This document shows, one piece after another, positions 1 through 8,835 of a stretch of 64,000 nt of DNA. The notes under the pieces are model-generated. The model had not been told where the DNA came from, did not search any database, and was given only the letters and a program-made list of their open reading frames with translations. The position numbers and the translations under genes were made by a program. Source of the DNA: Bog-473 sp963770645 (GTDB lineage: Bacteria > Actinomycetota > Acidimicrobiia > Acidimicrobiales > RAAP-2); the NCBI GenBank assembly GCA_963770645.1, contig CAVYQL010000003.1, forward strand, positions 992,001-1,056,000, read 5' to 3'. The stretch's first letter is position 1. Each line of letters starts with the position of its first letter.

Positions 1-1677
1 CAGGAAGAGAGCGTCGGAACCGTCCCCGCCCGCTACTCCGTCGTTGCCGTCGCCCTCATAGATACTGTCGTCCCCGTTTCCAACGGAGACACAGTCGTTC
101 CCGGCAAGACCATCGATCCAGTAGGCACCTCCGAAGGCCGAGATGTAGTCGTTGCCATTCGTGCCGAAGAGGAGCTGTGGTGGGTTCGTCCCCATGATGA
201 CGTCGTTGTAGCCACCACTCGTGCACACGGCAGGCACATTCAGGATCAGCTGTGACGCCACGTTCGACGTGGAGGTCGCGAAGGTGCCCGACGCCGGGTA
301 CACAGCTTCGACGTAGGTCGTGCCCACGAGCAGGTCCGTCGTCGAGTACGAGGCCTTGCCCGCGGCGAGCGTCTTCGTGCCGAGCGAGCTCTTCGTCGAG
401 CAGCTCGAGGTGGAACAGCTGTAGAAAGTCACCGTGCCAGCCGGCGTGCCCGTGGAAGCCGAGACTGTGTCCGAGAAGGTGACCGAGCTGCCGTTCGTGG
501 CGGGGTTCGGCGACGAGGTGAGGCTCGAGGTGGTCCGGAGCGCGTTGACTACCTGCGAGACCACGCCCGACGTCGAGGTGGCGTCGCTGCCGGCTCCCCC
601 ATAGACCGCCACCACGTAGGTGGTGCCCGCTGGGAAGTTCGAGACCGAGAGGGAGACCTTGCCGCCGCTCAAGGCTTCCGAGCCGGCGAGCGCGCTCCGC
701 GAGGAGCTGGTGCAGCTCGAGGTGGAGCAGCTGTAGAAGGTGACGCTGCCGGCCGGCGTGCCCGTGGAAGCCGAGACTGTGTCGGTCAAGGTGACGGAGG
801 TGCCGTAGCTGGACGGGTTGGGCGCCGAGATGAGGGTCGAGGAGGTCGAGACGGTGCTCGGGTTCACGGTCTGGACGACGACCTTCGATGCGCTGCCGGC
901 CAAGTTCGTCCCCGAACCCCCGTAGATCGCCTCGATGTAGTTCGTGCCCACAGGCAGCGCCGAGGTGGCGAAGGTGGCCTGTCCGTTGGTTCCGACGCTC
1001 CCCGTTCCGAGCTGCGTGGGCGTCCCGCTGCACGTCGGGCTGGTGCAACTCTCGAAGGCAACCGTGCCGCCGGCGATGCTGCCGGAGGGATCCTCGCTGG
1101 CGTTCGTCTCGGTCACGGCGGCCGTGAACGTGACCGGAGTCCCAGAAGTGGAGGTGTTCCCTGACGAGGAAGTGGCCAGGCTCGTGCTCGTCGAGTCCGT
1201 GTACTGCGCCGACCCGCTGTAGACGAAGTCGAGCGTCTGGCCCTGGCACTGGGGACCTTGCGGCCCGTCGTCCTTGAGCTCAATCGGCAACCCGGTCGTG
1301 GTGGCCGAGCCACTCCCGGAGACGTTCAACGGTCCAGAGAACGTCGGCAACGACAGGTCACTGGCTGCACAACCCGCCGGTGGGGTGTTGCTCAGCGCCA
1401 TCGAGATGGACCCGACCGTGATGGGCACCGTCAGGTTGTTCTGAACGGTGAAACAGATGTACCGAGTGGTCCCGGGGTCGAGCTCGGCAGTCGATCCCGA
1501 GCACGCCGACGATGCGTGGATGCCCGATGTGATGGTGAAGCCGGAGCCGGCGGTCAGTGACATCTTCGGGTCCGAAGGATGGAAGACCGCATGAGCAACG
1601 ACAAAGGTGAGGGCAGCGACGACGAGCGCGACGAGGCACGTGCTCGCCACGTCCCTCACTCTCCGCAATGCCTTCAC
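1..1677 (-). CDS. Secreted Ig-like repeat protein with RTX-type repeats (3' end beyond window)
   Basis: Read leftwards in the frame that stays open to base 1. From GTG 1677 (GAGG about 9 nt upstream; TTG 1692 is the alternative) there is a basic N-terminus and a hydrophobic signal or anchor (VASTCLVALVVAALTFVV). Next comes a domain with one Cys-rich stretch, then three roughly 95-residue bacterial Ig-like repeats. Repeats 2 and 3 carry the signature TFYSCSTSSC and each ends in GTTYVxAVY. The last visible part has Gly/Asp nonapeptides (GLAGNDCVSVGNGDDSIYEG, GDGNDGVAGGDGSD), the calcium-binding RTX pattern. About 559 residues are visible; the C-terminus lies outside. Probably a cell-surface or exported adhesin-like protein. 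It follows the SipW-type gene at 1881-2381 on the same strand, so the two may be co-expressed. Substrate or partner unknown. Confidence 0.8.
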   Translation of the reverse strand, partial: MKALRRVRDVASTCLVALVVAALTFVVAHAVFHPSDPKMSLTAGSGFTITSGIHASSACSGSTAELDPGTTRYICFTVQNNLTVPITVGSISMALSNTPPAGCAASDLSLPTFSGPLNVSGSGSATTTGLPIELKDDGPQGPQCQGQTLDFVYSGSAQYTDSTSTSLATSSSGNTSTSGTPVTFTAAVTETNASEDPSGSIAGGTVAFESCTSPTCSGTPTQLGTGSVGTNGQATFATSALPVGTNYIEAIYGGSGTNLAGSASKVVVQTVNPSTVSTSSTLISAPNPSSYGTSVTLTDTVSASTGTPAGSVTFYSCSTSSCTSSSRSALAGSEALSGGKVSLSVSNFPAGTTYVVAVYGGAGSDATSTSGVVSQVVNALRTTSSLTSSPNPATNGSSVTFSDTVSASTGTPAGTVTFYSCSTSSCSTKSSLGTKTLAAGKASYSTTDLLVGTTYVEAVYPASGTFATSTSNVASQLILNVPAVCTSGGYNDVIMGTNPPQLLFGTNGNDYISAFGGAYWIDGLAGNDCVSVGNGDDSIYEGDGNDGVAGGDGSDALFL

Positions 1678-1787
1678 CGATCTTGTCCTCAACTCACGTG
1701 CCTCTTGGTTCCCACTGTCGGGGGTCAATCCCACCGAAGGTCTTCAGGGCTCGCCCTGCTGTCCCTCGCTGGCCTCGCCCGGTGGTT

Positions 1788-1820
1788 GGCCGGACCACGG
1801 AGGACATCCGTGGTCCGGCC
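1788..1820. terminator. 14-bp perfect inverted repeat between two surface-protein genes
   Basis: Arms GGCCGGACCACGGA (1788-1801) and TCCGTGGTCCGGCC (1807-1820) are exactly complementary around a 5-nt loop (GGACA). The stem lies about 60 nt past the stop of the 1881-2381 gene and about 110 nt before the next gene's start. There is no U-tract on either side, so it may be a partial terminator or mRNA stabiliser that sets the ratio of the two products, rather than a classical Rho-independent terminator. Confidence 0.6.
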
Positions 1821-1880
1821 TTCCGACCGGCCTTACCGCCAATGACCTGAGCGATCGCTCGGTCCGGACGGGCGTACCTC

Positions 1881-2381
1881 TCAGTTGGCCGTGAGCGTCA
1901 CGACTGGGGCGTCGCCCTCACACGCGTTCTGAAGGGTGTTGGCATCAGGCATGGTCAGAACAACACTGACGTCCTGAGTACCGTGCACCGCAAGGTCGAT
2001 CGGTGCGCTGTAGGTCTCCGTGTACGTAGTCGGACTAGCCGCAGCACCGTCAACCGCAACGTCGTACCAGCTGGCTTGGCAGCCTGCCAGCGCCGCTGCG
2101 GCATCCGGGGCCACGCTCGCCGTGACCGATTGGAGGCCTTGGTTCCCGTTGCTGTTGTTCGTCACGACGAAGGCAAACGTCTGCGAACCCGTGCCCGGGT
2201 ACAAAGTTGCACCCATCGGTGTTGGGCTGTTCACGGACCAGGCCGTCGTGCTACCGACCAATCCCGTGCCGCTTCCGCTTCCAGTCGCCGTGAAGTAGGC
2301 GAAGGCGGCTCCGGCCACACCGAGGGTAAGCCCCACGGCGAGGCCGACGGCCACCACCTTCTTGTTCATGAAACGCTTCAT
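1881..2381 (-). CDS. SipW-type signal-peptide protein (TasA/CalY-like exported protein)
   Basis: A 166-residue exported protein. The start chosen is ATG 2381, preceded by AAAAGGAGAACA; the ATG at 2396 would place that ribosome site inside the coding region. Residues 1-30 form a signal peptide with basic MKRFMNKK, a hydrophobic core and the ending AAFAYFTATGSGSG. This AYF(T/S) context is seen in SipW-dependent proteins such as TasA and camelysin. The mature part is Thr/Ser/Val rich, probably beta-sandwich, with two Cys (GCQASWYD and NACEGDAP) that could pair. By family analogy it may be a fibre or surface-matrix subunit. No SipW peptidase gene is visible in the window. Expressed ahead of the Ig/RTX gene on the same strand. 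Confidence 0.7.
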   Translation of the reverse strand: MKRFMNKKVVAVGLAVGLTLGVAGAAFAYFTATGSGSGTGLVGSTTAWSVNSPTPMGATLYPGTGSQTFAFVVTNNSNGNQGLQSVTASVAPDAAAALAGCQASWYDVAVDGAAASPTTYTETYSAPIDLAVHGTQDVSVVLTMPDANTLQNACEGDAPVVTLTAN

Positions 2382-2873
2382 TGTTCTCCTTTTCATTGAT
2401 TGGGTTGCTTGTGTTGGGCGCCTGAGATCCCCCCGCTCCAGGCGTTACCTGGTGCGTCCTGCCAAAGCGCAGTCCGCCCTACGCAAAGAACCCATTCGAG
2501 GGGGTTCCCGCTTGCTGCCGGGAACCCTTGCGAGTTCCCGTGTAAGCGGCTCGAAACGAACGCGGAGCTGAGTCCGCTGTTTCGTGCCACCACATCTGAC
2601 CGATAGGTGCCGAGTCGCCAAACGACCGCATCACGCGCTGATTCGCCGAGAGTGGGACTCGCCAGATCCACTGAACGCCTACCGCCTGATCATGCAGAAG
2701 TGGTCGCCAAACCACTCCTTCGCCAATGCAGGCATTGAGTCATGCCGCGCGTGCGAAGTAAACGAGCCAAAAGTCATGTGTCACCTGGCGCGATGACGGT
2801 GCCGCACGTGTGCCCAGACAGGTGTCACCCTCTCTGCCAGGGGTCTTGTCAGGGCGTTGTGCAAAGGAGGCCG
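2382..2873. other. Intergenic region with one strong stem-loop
   Basis: No gene is supported here. The stretch should hold the promoter for the leftward SipW-type gene and the leader of the rightward gene at 2874. A perfect 9-bp inverted repeat, GGGTTCCCG (2502-2510) and CGGGAACCC (2519-2527), has an 8-nt loop. A further GTTCCCG lies just downstream (2533-2540), so the arm can mispair. Its role is unknown. Confidence 0.4.
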
Positions 2874-3464
2874 ATGGATCCCACTCGCGCACGTCGAAGC
2901 AATGTTGTGGCTGCCTTGTGCCGATACGGCTCAAGTTCGCGGCAACGCTGTCTGAGCCGCGCAACTTCTGCTCGAGCTGCGGTCCGAACCTCGCGTGCCC
3001 TTCGTGCGAGGATGGAGTGCATCGAACCCGACGACGCCACCGACGACGCCACCGAGGCGGATCAGAGCGAACCAGATCTGTCAGAGGAAGACCTGACCGA
3101 CTCGCACCCAGACGACGCCGACGACGCCGGCAGCGGCTTCGAACGATGGCGCCGGGACTCGGCCCTCGGTGCGGTCGGCACCGGCGTCGCCCGTGGCCTC
3201 CAGTCGATTTTCGCCCCGCCGGCCAACCAACCGGTCATCGTGGCCTCGGTACCCGGTAACCCGCCCGGCGAGGACGAGCGGCTGCGGGTCATCCTCGACC
3301 CCGACGACCCCACCAAGTCGGTGGCGATCATGCCCACCCACGCCGAACGCGCCGAACACGACGAGCACGGTGAGCACGATGACTCCGCCGAACACGACGA
3401 GCACGGTGAGCACGATGACTCCGCCGAAACCGATGAGCCCGGGGGCAACGCTTCACCCTCCTGA
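2874..3464 (+). pseudogene. Zinc-ribbon plus acidic-tail protein, reading frame disrupted twice
   Basis: ATG 2874 has an excellent ribosome site (AAAGGAGG-ccg-ATG). In the start frame, the stretch 2890-3015 has poor third-position GC. The +2 frame of the same stretch has high GC3 and encodes a double zinc-ribbon (KQCCGCLVP ... FCSSCG ... CPSCEDG). From about 3015 the start frame resumes with a clear protein: an acidic segment, then GFERWRRDSALGAVGTGVAR, a domain containing ERLRVILDPDDPTKSVAI, and a tail of two EHDEHGEHDDSA repeats. Two extra bases in CGCGC (2886-2890) and one extra base near 3020 would explain both switches, a net of +3. The restored protein would be about 195 residues, cytosolic and of unknown function. 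Either two indels disable it or they are sequence errors. Confidence 0.5.
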
Positions 3465-3522
3465 TCAGGGCCTCCGCCCGCCGCCGTTGACGCGCCTTCG
3501 GCGCTGGACTTAGCATCTTGGA

Positions 3523-3543
3523 AATCGGACAAGCTGTCTGATT
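3523..3543. promoter_or_regulatory. TetR-type operator upstream of the P450 operon
   Basis: Inverted repeat AATCGGACA (3523-3531), 3-nt centre AGC, TGTCTGATT (3535-3543); eight of nine arm positions pair. It sits 21 nt before the P450 start, ahead of an operon that itself contains a TetR-family gene. Size and symmetry match sites bound by TetR dimers. Assigning it to the regulator at 4839 is inference from position. Confidence 0.6.
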
Positions 3544-3564
3544 CTTCAGAGGAGTTGTACAGAC

Positions 3565-4806
3565 ATGAGCACCCTGGCGGACGTGGCCCCCGAGGTCACC
3601 CCGGTCGATCTCTCGGATTCCCGCTCCTACGTGGCCGGGGTCCCCCACGCCTGGCTGGCCTACCTTCGACGCCACGACCCGGTCCACTGGCAGGACGAGC
3701 AGGGCGGGCCCGGCTTCTGGGCCGTCACCCGCTACGAGGACTGCGTGACGGTCAACCGCGACTACGAGCGGTTCAGCTCGGCCGCCCGCGGCACCATGCC
3801 CTTCGAGATGTCCGACGACGACGTCGCCCAGCAGGGGCTGATGATGCTCAACATGGACCCGCCGCTGCACACCCGCTACCGCCGCCTGGTCAACAAGGGC
3901 TTCACCCCGCGCATGGTGCGCGACCTCGAGGAGAACATCCACCGCGTCACCGACGGCATCATCGACGACGTCATCGAGACCGGTGAGGCCGATTTCGTCA
4001 CCCAGCTCTCCGCCGAGCTCCCCCTCCAGGTGATTGCCGAGCTACTCGGCGTGCCTCAGGAGGACCGCCACCGCATGTTCGAGTGGTCGAACTCCATGGT
4101 GGGCAGCGAGGACCCCGAGTACCAGGCCCAGGCCGACCAGGCGCTCGTCGCCGCCATGGAGCTCTACGCGTATGCCGCCGAGCTCTTCGCCACGAAGCGC
4201 ATCGACCCGCACGCCGACCTCATGAGCGCACTGACCACGGTCGAGGTCGAGGGCGAGCACCTGAGCGACATGGAGCTCGAGCTGTTCTTCCTCCTCCTGA
4301 CCGTCGCCGGCAACGAGACGACGCGCAACCTGATGTCCGGCGCCATGCACGCCTTCTTCCAGCATCCCGATCAGTGGGAGCGCCTCGTGGCCGACCGGAA
4401 CCTGCTGTCGACCGCGGTCGAGGAGATGCTGCGCTTCGTCACGCCCGTCATGAACTTCCGGCGCACCGCCATGTGCGACCTCACCCTCGGCACGACCAAG
4501 GTCGCCGAGGGTGACAAGGTCGTCTTCTTCCACGCCTCGGCCAACCGTGACGAGGACATCTTCGAGAACCCCGACGCCTTCGACGTCAGCCGGGACCCCA
4601 ACCCCCACATCGCCTTCGGCGGGGGCGGCGCGCACTTCTGCCTGGGCGCCAACTTGGCCCGCATGGAGATCCGCGTCATGTTCGAGCACCTGTTGGACCG
4701 GATGCCCGACATCCGCCAGGCCGGCGACGTGCAGCGCCTACAGTCCCAGTTCATCAATGGCGTCAAGCACCTTCCCGTCGCGTTCACCCCGGCCGCCCGC
4801 TCCTGA
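3565..4806 (+). CDS. Cytochrome P450 monooxygenase
   Basis: A 413-residue soluble bacterial P450 of normal length. Visible landmarks are the I-helix oxygen-binding motif AGNETTR (from about residue 248), ExxR as EEML-R in the K-helix, and the haem loop FGGGGAHFCLGANLAR with the thiolate Cys at 359. The proximal DPPLHTRYRRLVNKGFTPR segment is typical of the actinobacterial CYP124/125/142-like group that hydroxylates sterols or branched lipids; the exact subfamily cannot be fixed by eye. Start ATG 3565 follows GAGGAGTT. It needs a ferredoxin and a reductase, neither nearby. First gene of a three-gene unit with a TetR regulator and an LLM oxidoreductase, behind the palindrome at 3523-3543. Confidence 0.9.
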   Translation: MSTLADVAPEVTPVDLSDSRSYVAGVPHAWLAYLRRHDPVHWQDEQGGPGFWAVTRYEDCVTVNRDYERFSSAARGTMPFEMSDDDVAQQGLMMLNMDPPLHTRYRRLVNKGFTPRMVRDLEENIHRVTDGIIDDVIETGEADFVTQLSAELPLQVIAELLGVPQEDRHRMFEWSNSMVGSEDPEYQAQADQALVAAMELYAYAAELFATKRIDPHADLMSALTTVEVEGEHLSDMELELFFLLLTVAGNETTRNLMSGAMHAFFQHPDQWERLVADRNLLSTAVEEMLRFVTPVMNFRRTAMCDLTLGTTKVAEGDKVVFFHASANRDEDIFENPDAFDVSRDPNPHIAFGGGGAHFCLGANLARMEIRVMFEHLLDRMPDIRQAGDVQRLQSQFINGVKHLPVAFTPAARS

Positions 4807-4838
4807 GCCGGCGCTCTGAGGCAGAGGCGAACACCACC

Positions 4839-5462
4839 ATGGCCCGGCGCGCGCCGGACGCGCTGAAAGACGTGATCCGGGACTTCCGGCGCGACCAGAT
4901 CATCGACACGGCTCGTCGCCTCTTGGGCGAGCGCGGCACGACCGAAGTCCCGATGGACGAGATCGCCGCGCAGGCCGGTGTCGCCCGCTCGACGGTCTAC
5001 GTGTACTTCGCCAACCGCGACGAACTCCTGCGCGCCTGCGTGCAATCGATGTACGACGCCATGGCCGACACCATCGCGCTCGTCGTCACCGGCGACGCCA
5101 CACCGATGGAGCGCCTGCGCCGGCTCATGGTCGGGGTGCTCGAGCGCATCGACGAGAACCCGTCCTTCTTCCGCCTGGCCATGGGCACGCAGGGCTCGTC
5201 CCGGGCCGAGGGCTCCGAAGCCGTGGGGGGCGCGCTGATGATGATCGGGCTCGACATGATGCGCGTGCTCGAGGAGCTCGTGGCGGCCGCTGTGGCGGCG
5301 GGCGACTTCCGTCCCGGCCTCGATCCGGAGCGTGCCGTCGTCCTCATCGGCCAGCAGATCTACGGTGCGCTCTCGGTGCGAGCCGGCGAGCCCGAGCCGA
5401 TCCCGGCGGCGCAGGCCGCCGACGAGATCTGCGACTTCGTACGACGCGGACTGGGGGCCTAG
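4839..5462 (+). CDS. TetR-family transcriptional regulator
   Basis: A 207-residue one-component repressor. The N-terminal helix-turn-helix is at about residues 17-60 (DQIIDTARRLLGERG ... MDEIAAQAGVARSTVYVYF), the standard TetR DNA-binding domain. The remaining helical domain is the ligand/dimer part and has no recognisable ligand signature. It lies 32 nt after the P450 stop and 5 nt before the LLM gene, so the three are probably one transcript under autoregulation through the operator at 3523-3543. The inducer may be the P450 substrate (inference). Confidence 0.9.
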   Translation: MARRAPDALKDVIRDFRRDQIIDTARRLLGERGTTEVPMDEIAAQAGVARSTVYVYFANRDELLRACVQSMYDAMADTIALVVTGDATPMERLRRLMVGVLERIDENPSFFRLAMGTQGSSRAEGSEAVGGALMMIGLDMMRVLEELVAAAVAAGDFRPGLDPERAVVLIGQQIYGALSVRAGEPEPIPAAQAADEICDFVRRGLGA

Positions 5463-5467
5463 GACAC

Positions 5468-6348
5468 GTGCAATTCGATCTCTGGATGCCGACTGCGAGC
5501 CCGATGTCGACGCCCGAGCTGCTCGATGCGGTCGCCGAGGGCGCCCAGGCACGCGACATCGGGACCATCTGGGTAGGCGAGCACGTCGTGCTGTTCGGGC
5601 AGTACGAGAGCGCCTACCCCTACGCGGACGACGGCCGCATCCCCGCTCCCCCGGGCAGCGGGCTCCTCGAGCCGCTCGTCACGCTGACCTATCTGGCCGC
5701 CCGCACCTCCACGGTGCGCCTCGGTACGGCGATGCTGCTCCTCCCCCAGCGCAATCCGGTCTACGCGGCCAAGGAGGTCAGCACGCTCGACTGGCTCTCG
5801 GGCGGCCGGGTCGACCTCGGCGTCGGCGTGGGCTGGCTGAAGGAGGAGTTCGACGCGCTCAACGTGCCGTGGGCGCGCCGGGGGCGCGCACCGACGAGTA
5901 CCTCGAGGTGCTGCGCACGCTCTGGGTCGACGACACGTCTGAGTTCCACGGCGAGACCTACGACCTGGCCCCCTGCGAGATGTTCCCCAAGCCCGTCCAA
6001 CAGCCCCACCCGCCCATCCACATCGGCGGGGAGACGAAGGCCGCAATGCGCCGAGCCGCTCGCCATGCCCAGGGCTGGCACACCTTCAACCGCTCACCCG
6101 AAGAGTTGGTCAGCGGACTGGCCGAGCTCGACGTCGAGCTCGAAGCGGCCGGGCGGACCCGAGGCGAGCTGCGCATCACGGTGTGCCCGTACTTCAACCA
6201 GCTGACGCCCGAGTGGGTCGAGGGCTACGCCGAGGCCGGCGCCGACGCGGTGGCAGCCCTGTTCTTCGCCTTCACGCCCGACGACGTCGCCCGCGCTTTC
6301 GACGATCTCGAGGCCTGCCGCGAGGTCGCGCTCCGCACCGGTCCCTGA
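5468..6348 (+). pseudogene. LLM-class F420-dependent oxidoreductase, one frameshift
   Basis: Luciferase-like alpha/beta barrel enzyme. GTG 5468 opens MQFDLWMPTASPMSTPEL and reads well to NVPWARRG (about residue 138). The frame then fails and continues in the next frame as ARTDEYLEVLRTLW...FPKPVQQPHPPIHIGG to the stop at 6348. The break falls in a run of five Gs (5880-5884); one additional G restores WARRGARTDEYL exactly. The restored length (about 293 aa) is normal for this F420 family. A single homopolymer indel with both halves otherwise intact suggests a recent mutation or a sequencing error. Third gene of the P450 operon, so a redox step on the same substrate is likely. Confidence 0.8.
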
Positions 6349-6678
6349 CGCCGCGCGCCGGCGTCTGAGGGTGAAGGGAGTGAGAGCGCCGGCGTCGCAC
6401 GATCAACGGGCGACGCGAGGCGCGCTGCATGCTCGGGGCGGAACAGGCCCGCTCCCCCGCGCCGCCCGAAGGTTTGACACTCGCGACGGTAGGTGGGCAG
6501 GAGCCGAATTGGATCGCCCGTAGGAATGAATCCCGCGTGAACCGATTTCATCCTTCGGGATGACATGCGGGCGACTCCCACCAGGGAGTCTGGTGCCGTG
6601 AGACCGCGGTGGTTCGCGCACGGAGAGCCTGCTCAGGGGGCACTACCATGGTCGTCCCGCCCGGCAACGAGGGATCCG
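6349..6678. other. Intergenic region before the two-component locus
   Basis: No gene is supported. The 11-mer GCGCCGGCGTC occurs twice as a direct repeat (6355-6365 and 6386-6396); its core CGCCGGCG is self-complementary, so a weak hairpin past the LLM stop is possible. The rest should carry the promoter for the kinase gene starting at 6679. Confidence 0.35.
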
Positions 6679-8007
6679 ATGGCCCGCAGCGCACGTCACC
6701 TGTATCCAGAGTGGCTCCGACCCTGGAGCGCCCCCGGCGCACCCGGCGGTGAGCCGGGAGCCCAGCGCCAGCCCGACGGGGCCGCGCAGATCTTGGAGCG
6801 CTTCCGGGCCTTCGACCGCCGCTACGCCGGCTACGTCGACGTCGCGCTCGCCGGCCTCCTCTTCGTCTTGTGCTCAGGGTGGCTCATCGAGCGCGGCACG
6901 GCTCCGAATCTGTGGCTGGCCGCCGCCCTGATCCTCCCCCTGATCTTCCGGCGGCGCGCACCGATGACCGTCTTCCTCGTGATCAGCGCGGTGGCCCTCG
7001 TGCAGTATCTCGTCGCCAGCCCTGCGCTCGCCGACGCCGCGCTCCTCGTCGCGCTCTATACGGTGGCGCTCGAGTCGCAGTGGTTCTTCGTTGTGGTGGC
7101 CTCGGTCATCCTCGAGGCCGGTGTCGTCATGGCCACCATCAGCTGGACGCCGACGGGCAACGACCTCAAGTCGTTCGTGTTCCTCACCGGACTCGCCTTC
7201 GCCGGCGCTGCTCGGCGGCATCGTGATGCGGGCGTTGCGCAGCCAGCTCGGCTGGCTGGCCGAGCGCACCCAGCGGCTCGAGATCGAGCGGGACCAACAG
7301 GCGTCGCTGGCCGCCGCGGCGGAGCGAGCCCGCATCGCGCGGGAGATGCACGATGTCGTGTCACACAACATCCAGGTGATGGTGACCCTGGCCGACGCTG
7401 CCTCGGCCGCGGCAGGCGTCTGACCCCGGGCGCGCGGCGGAGGCGATGCACGAGGTGTCGGCGACCGGACGCCAGGCCCTGACCGACATGCGCCGGATGC
7501 TCGGCGTGCTGCGCGAGGAGCCGTCAGGTGGAGCCGATGGCGATGCGGTCGGGGCGAACGGCGGGCGGCCCCCGCTCGCCCCCCAGCCGGGACTGCCGCG
7601 ACCTCGATGCGCTCGTCGAGCGCGTGCGCGGCACCGGCCTGGCGGTCTCGGTCGAACGCCGGGGGCGGCCCTTCGACGTGTCGGGCGCAGGCGGCCTGAC
7701 CGTCTACCGGATCGTGCAGGAGGCGCTGACGAACGCGTTGAAACACGCGCACGAGCCGGCCCTCGTCGAGGTGGTGCTCGAGTTCGACGACCCTGATCTG
7801 TCGGTCCGCGTCAGCGACGACGGCCGCAGCGTGGTGCCCGCGACGGGTCGTGCCGATGCCAACGGGAGCTCGAGCGGTCACGGCTTGGCCGGTATGGCCG
7901 AGCGCGCCACGGCCTTCGGCGGTCGGCTCGAGGCCGGGCCCAAGGCCGAAGGAGGCTGGGAGGTCCACGCTACGTTGCGTGACTGCAAGGCGCCCATCGC
8001 GCGATGA
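6679..8007 (+). pseudogene. Sensor histidine kinase (HisKA_3 type), three frameshifts
   Basis: Partner of the NarL-type regulator that follows. ATG 6679 follows GAGGGATCCG. The N-terminal part has about four membrane segments (for example LAGLLFVLCSGWLI, LWLAAALILPLIF). A coiled linker RTQRLEIERDQQASLAAAAE and the phosphoacceptor motif AREMHDVVSHNIQ come in a second frame, TGRQALTDMRRMLGVLRE in a third, and the ATPase part YRIVQEALTNALKHA ... GHGLAGMAERA back in the first. Switches lie near 7201-7212, 7421 and 7591-7598. Each is equivalent to one extra base, so the net is +3 and the C-terminus returns to the starting frame. The stop overlaps the next start (ATGA), so the pair was translationally coupled. 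Either decayed or affected by base-call errors. Confidence 0.75.
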
Positions 8008-8696
8008 CCGTCCGCGTCGTGCTGGCGGACGACCAGGCCCTACTGCGCAAGGGCTTCCGCATGATCCTCGAGACGGAGGACGGCATCGAGATCGTGGGCG
8101 AGGCGGCCGACGGGGCCGACGCCGTCCGTCTCGTCGAGCTCTACGGGCCCGACGTCGTACTGATGGACGTGCGCATGCCGGTGCTCGACGGGATCGAGGC
8201 GACGCGGGCCATCGCGCAATCTGCGGCGGGTCAGCGGACCCGCGTCCTGATCCTCACCACCTTCGACCTCGACGAGTACGCCTTCAGCGCGCTCCGGGCC
8301 GGCGCCAGCGGCTTCTTGTTGAAGGACGTGCCCCCGGCCGAGCTCGCCTCCGCCATCCGCACGGTGGCCCGGGGCGACGCAGTGGTATCGCCGCGCATCA
8401 CACGCCGGCTGCTCGAGGAGTACGCCGCCACCTTGCCCGACTTGGCCGGGAGCGGTGCCGGCGCCGGCGCGGACACGGCGGAGCACGAGGCACTGGCCAG
8501 CCTCACCGAGCGCGAGCGTGAGGTACTGCTGGCCGTCGCCGACGGCCTCTCCAACGCCGAGATCGCCGAGCGCCTCTACGTCTCCGAGGCGACGGTGAAG
8601 TCCCACGTGGGCCGCCTGCTGGCCAAGCTCGGCCTGCGCGACCGTGTGCAGGCGGTGGTCTTCGCCTTCCAATCGGGACTGGTCCGGCCTTCCTGA
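8004..8696 (+). CDS. NarL/FixJ-family response regulator
   Basis: 230 residues, intact. The receiver domain (1-120) has acidic pair D9/D10, phosphoacceptor D55 in VVLMDVRMP, and Lys in FLLKDVPP. After a low-complexity linker (SGAGAGADTAEHE) comes a LuxR-type HTH from about residue 166 (LTEREREVLLAVADGLSNAE ... ATVKSHVGRLLAKLGLRDR). It binds DNA when phosphorylated by the cognate kinase, which here is the frame-broken gene overlapping by 4 nt. Targets are not evident. Confidence 0.93.
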   Translation: MTVRVVLADDQALLRKGFRMILETEDGIEIVGEAADGADAVRLVELYGPDVVLMDVRMPVLDGIEATRAIAQSAAGQRTRVLILTTFDLDEYAFSALRAGASGFLLKDVPPAELASAIRTVARGDAVVSPRITRRLLEEYAATLPDLAGSGAGAGADTAEHEALASLTEREREVLLAVADGLSNAEIAERLYVSEATVKSHVGRLLAKLGLRDRVQAVVFAFQSGLVRPS

Positions 8697-8835
8697 CCCT
8701 CGCCGACACGCCTCAACCGCTGTGCCATGGGGTCACTCCCGGAGGGAGGACGGAGGAGGTCCCGAAGAGGCGGGTTGAAAGGCAGAGGACACGAAGGGCG
8801 AGAGGCACAGCGAGCAGCCGCCCATAGGCTCACCG

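Noticed and set aside
56..1249. 397-codon open frame on the minus strand overlapping the Ig/RTX gene
   Set aside because: It encodes a low-complexity His/Arg/Gly-rich product. The adjacent frame gives clear Ig-like and RTX repeats with a signal peptide.
5880..5884. Programmed frameshifting in the LLM gene
   Set aside because: No slippery heptamer plus downstream structure, and the 16146 case is the same kind of homopolymer indel, so mutation or error is simpler.
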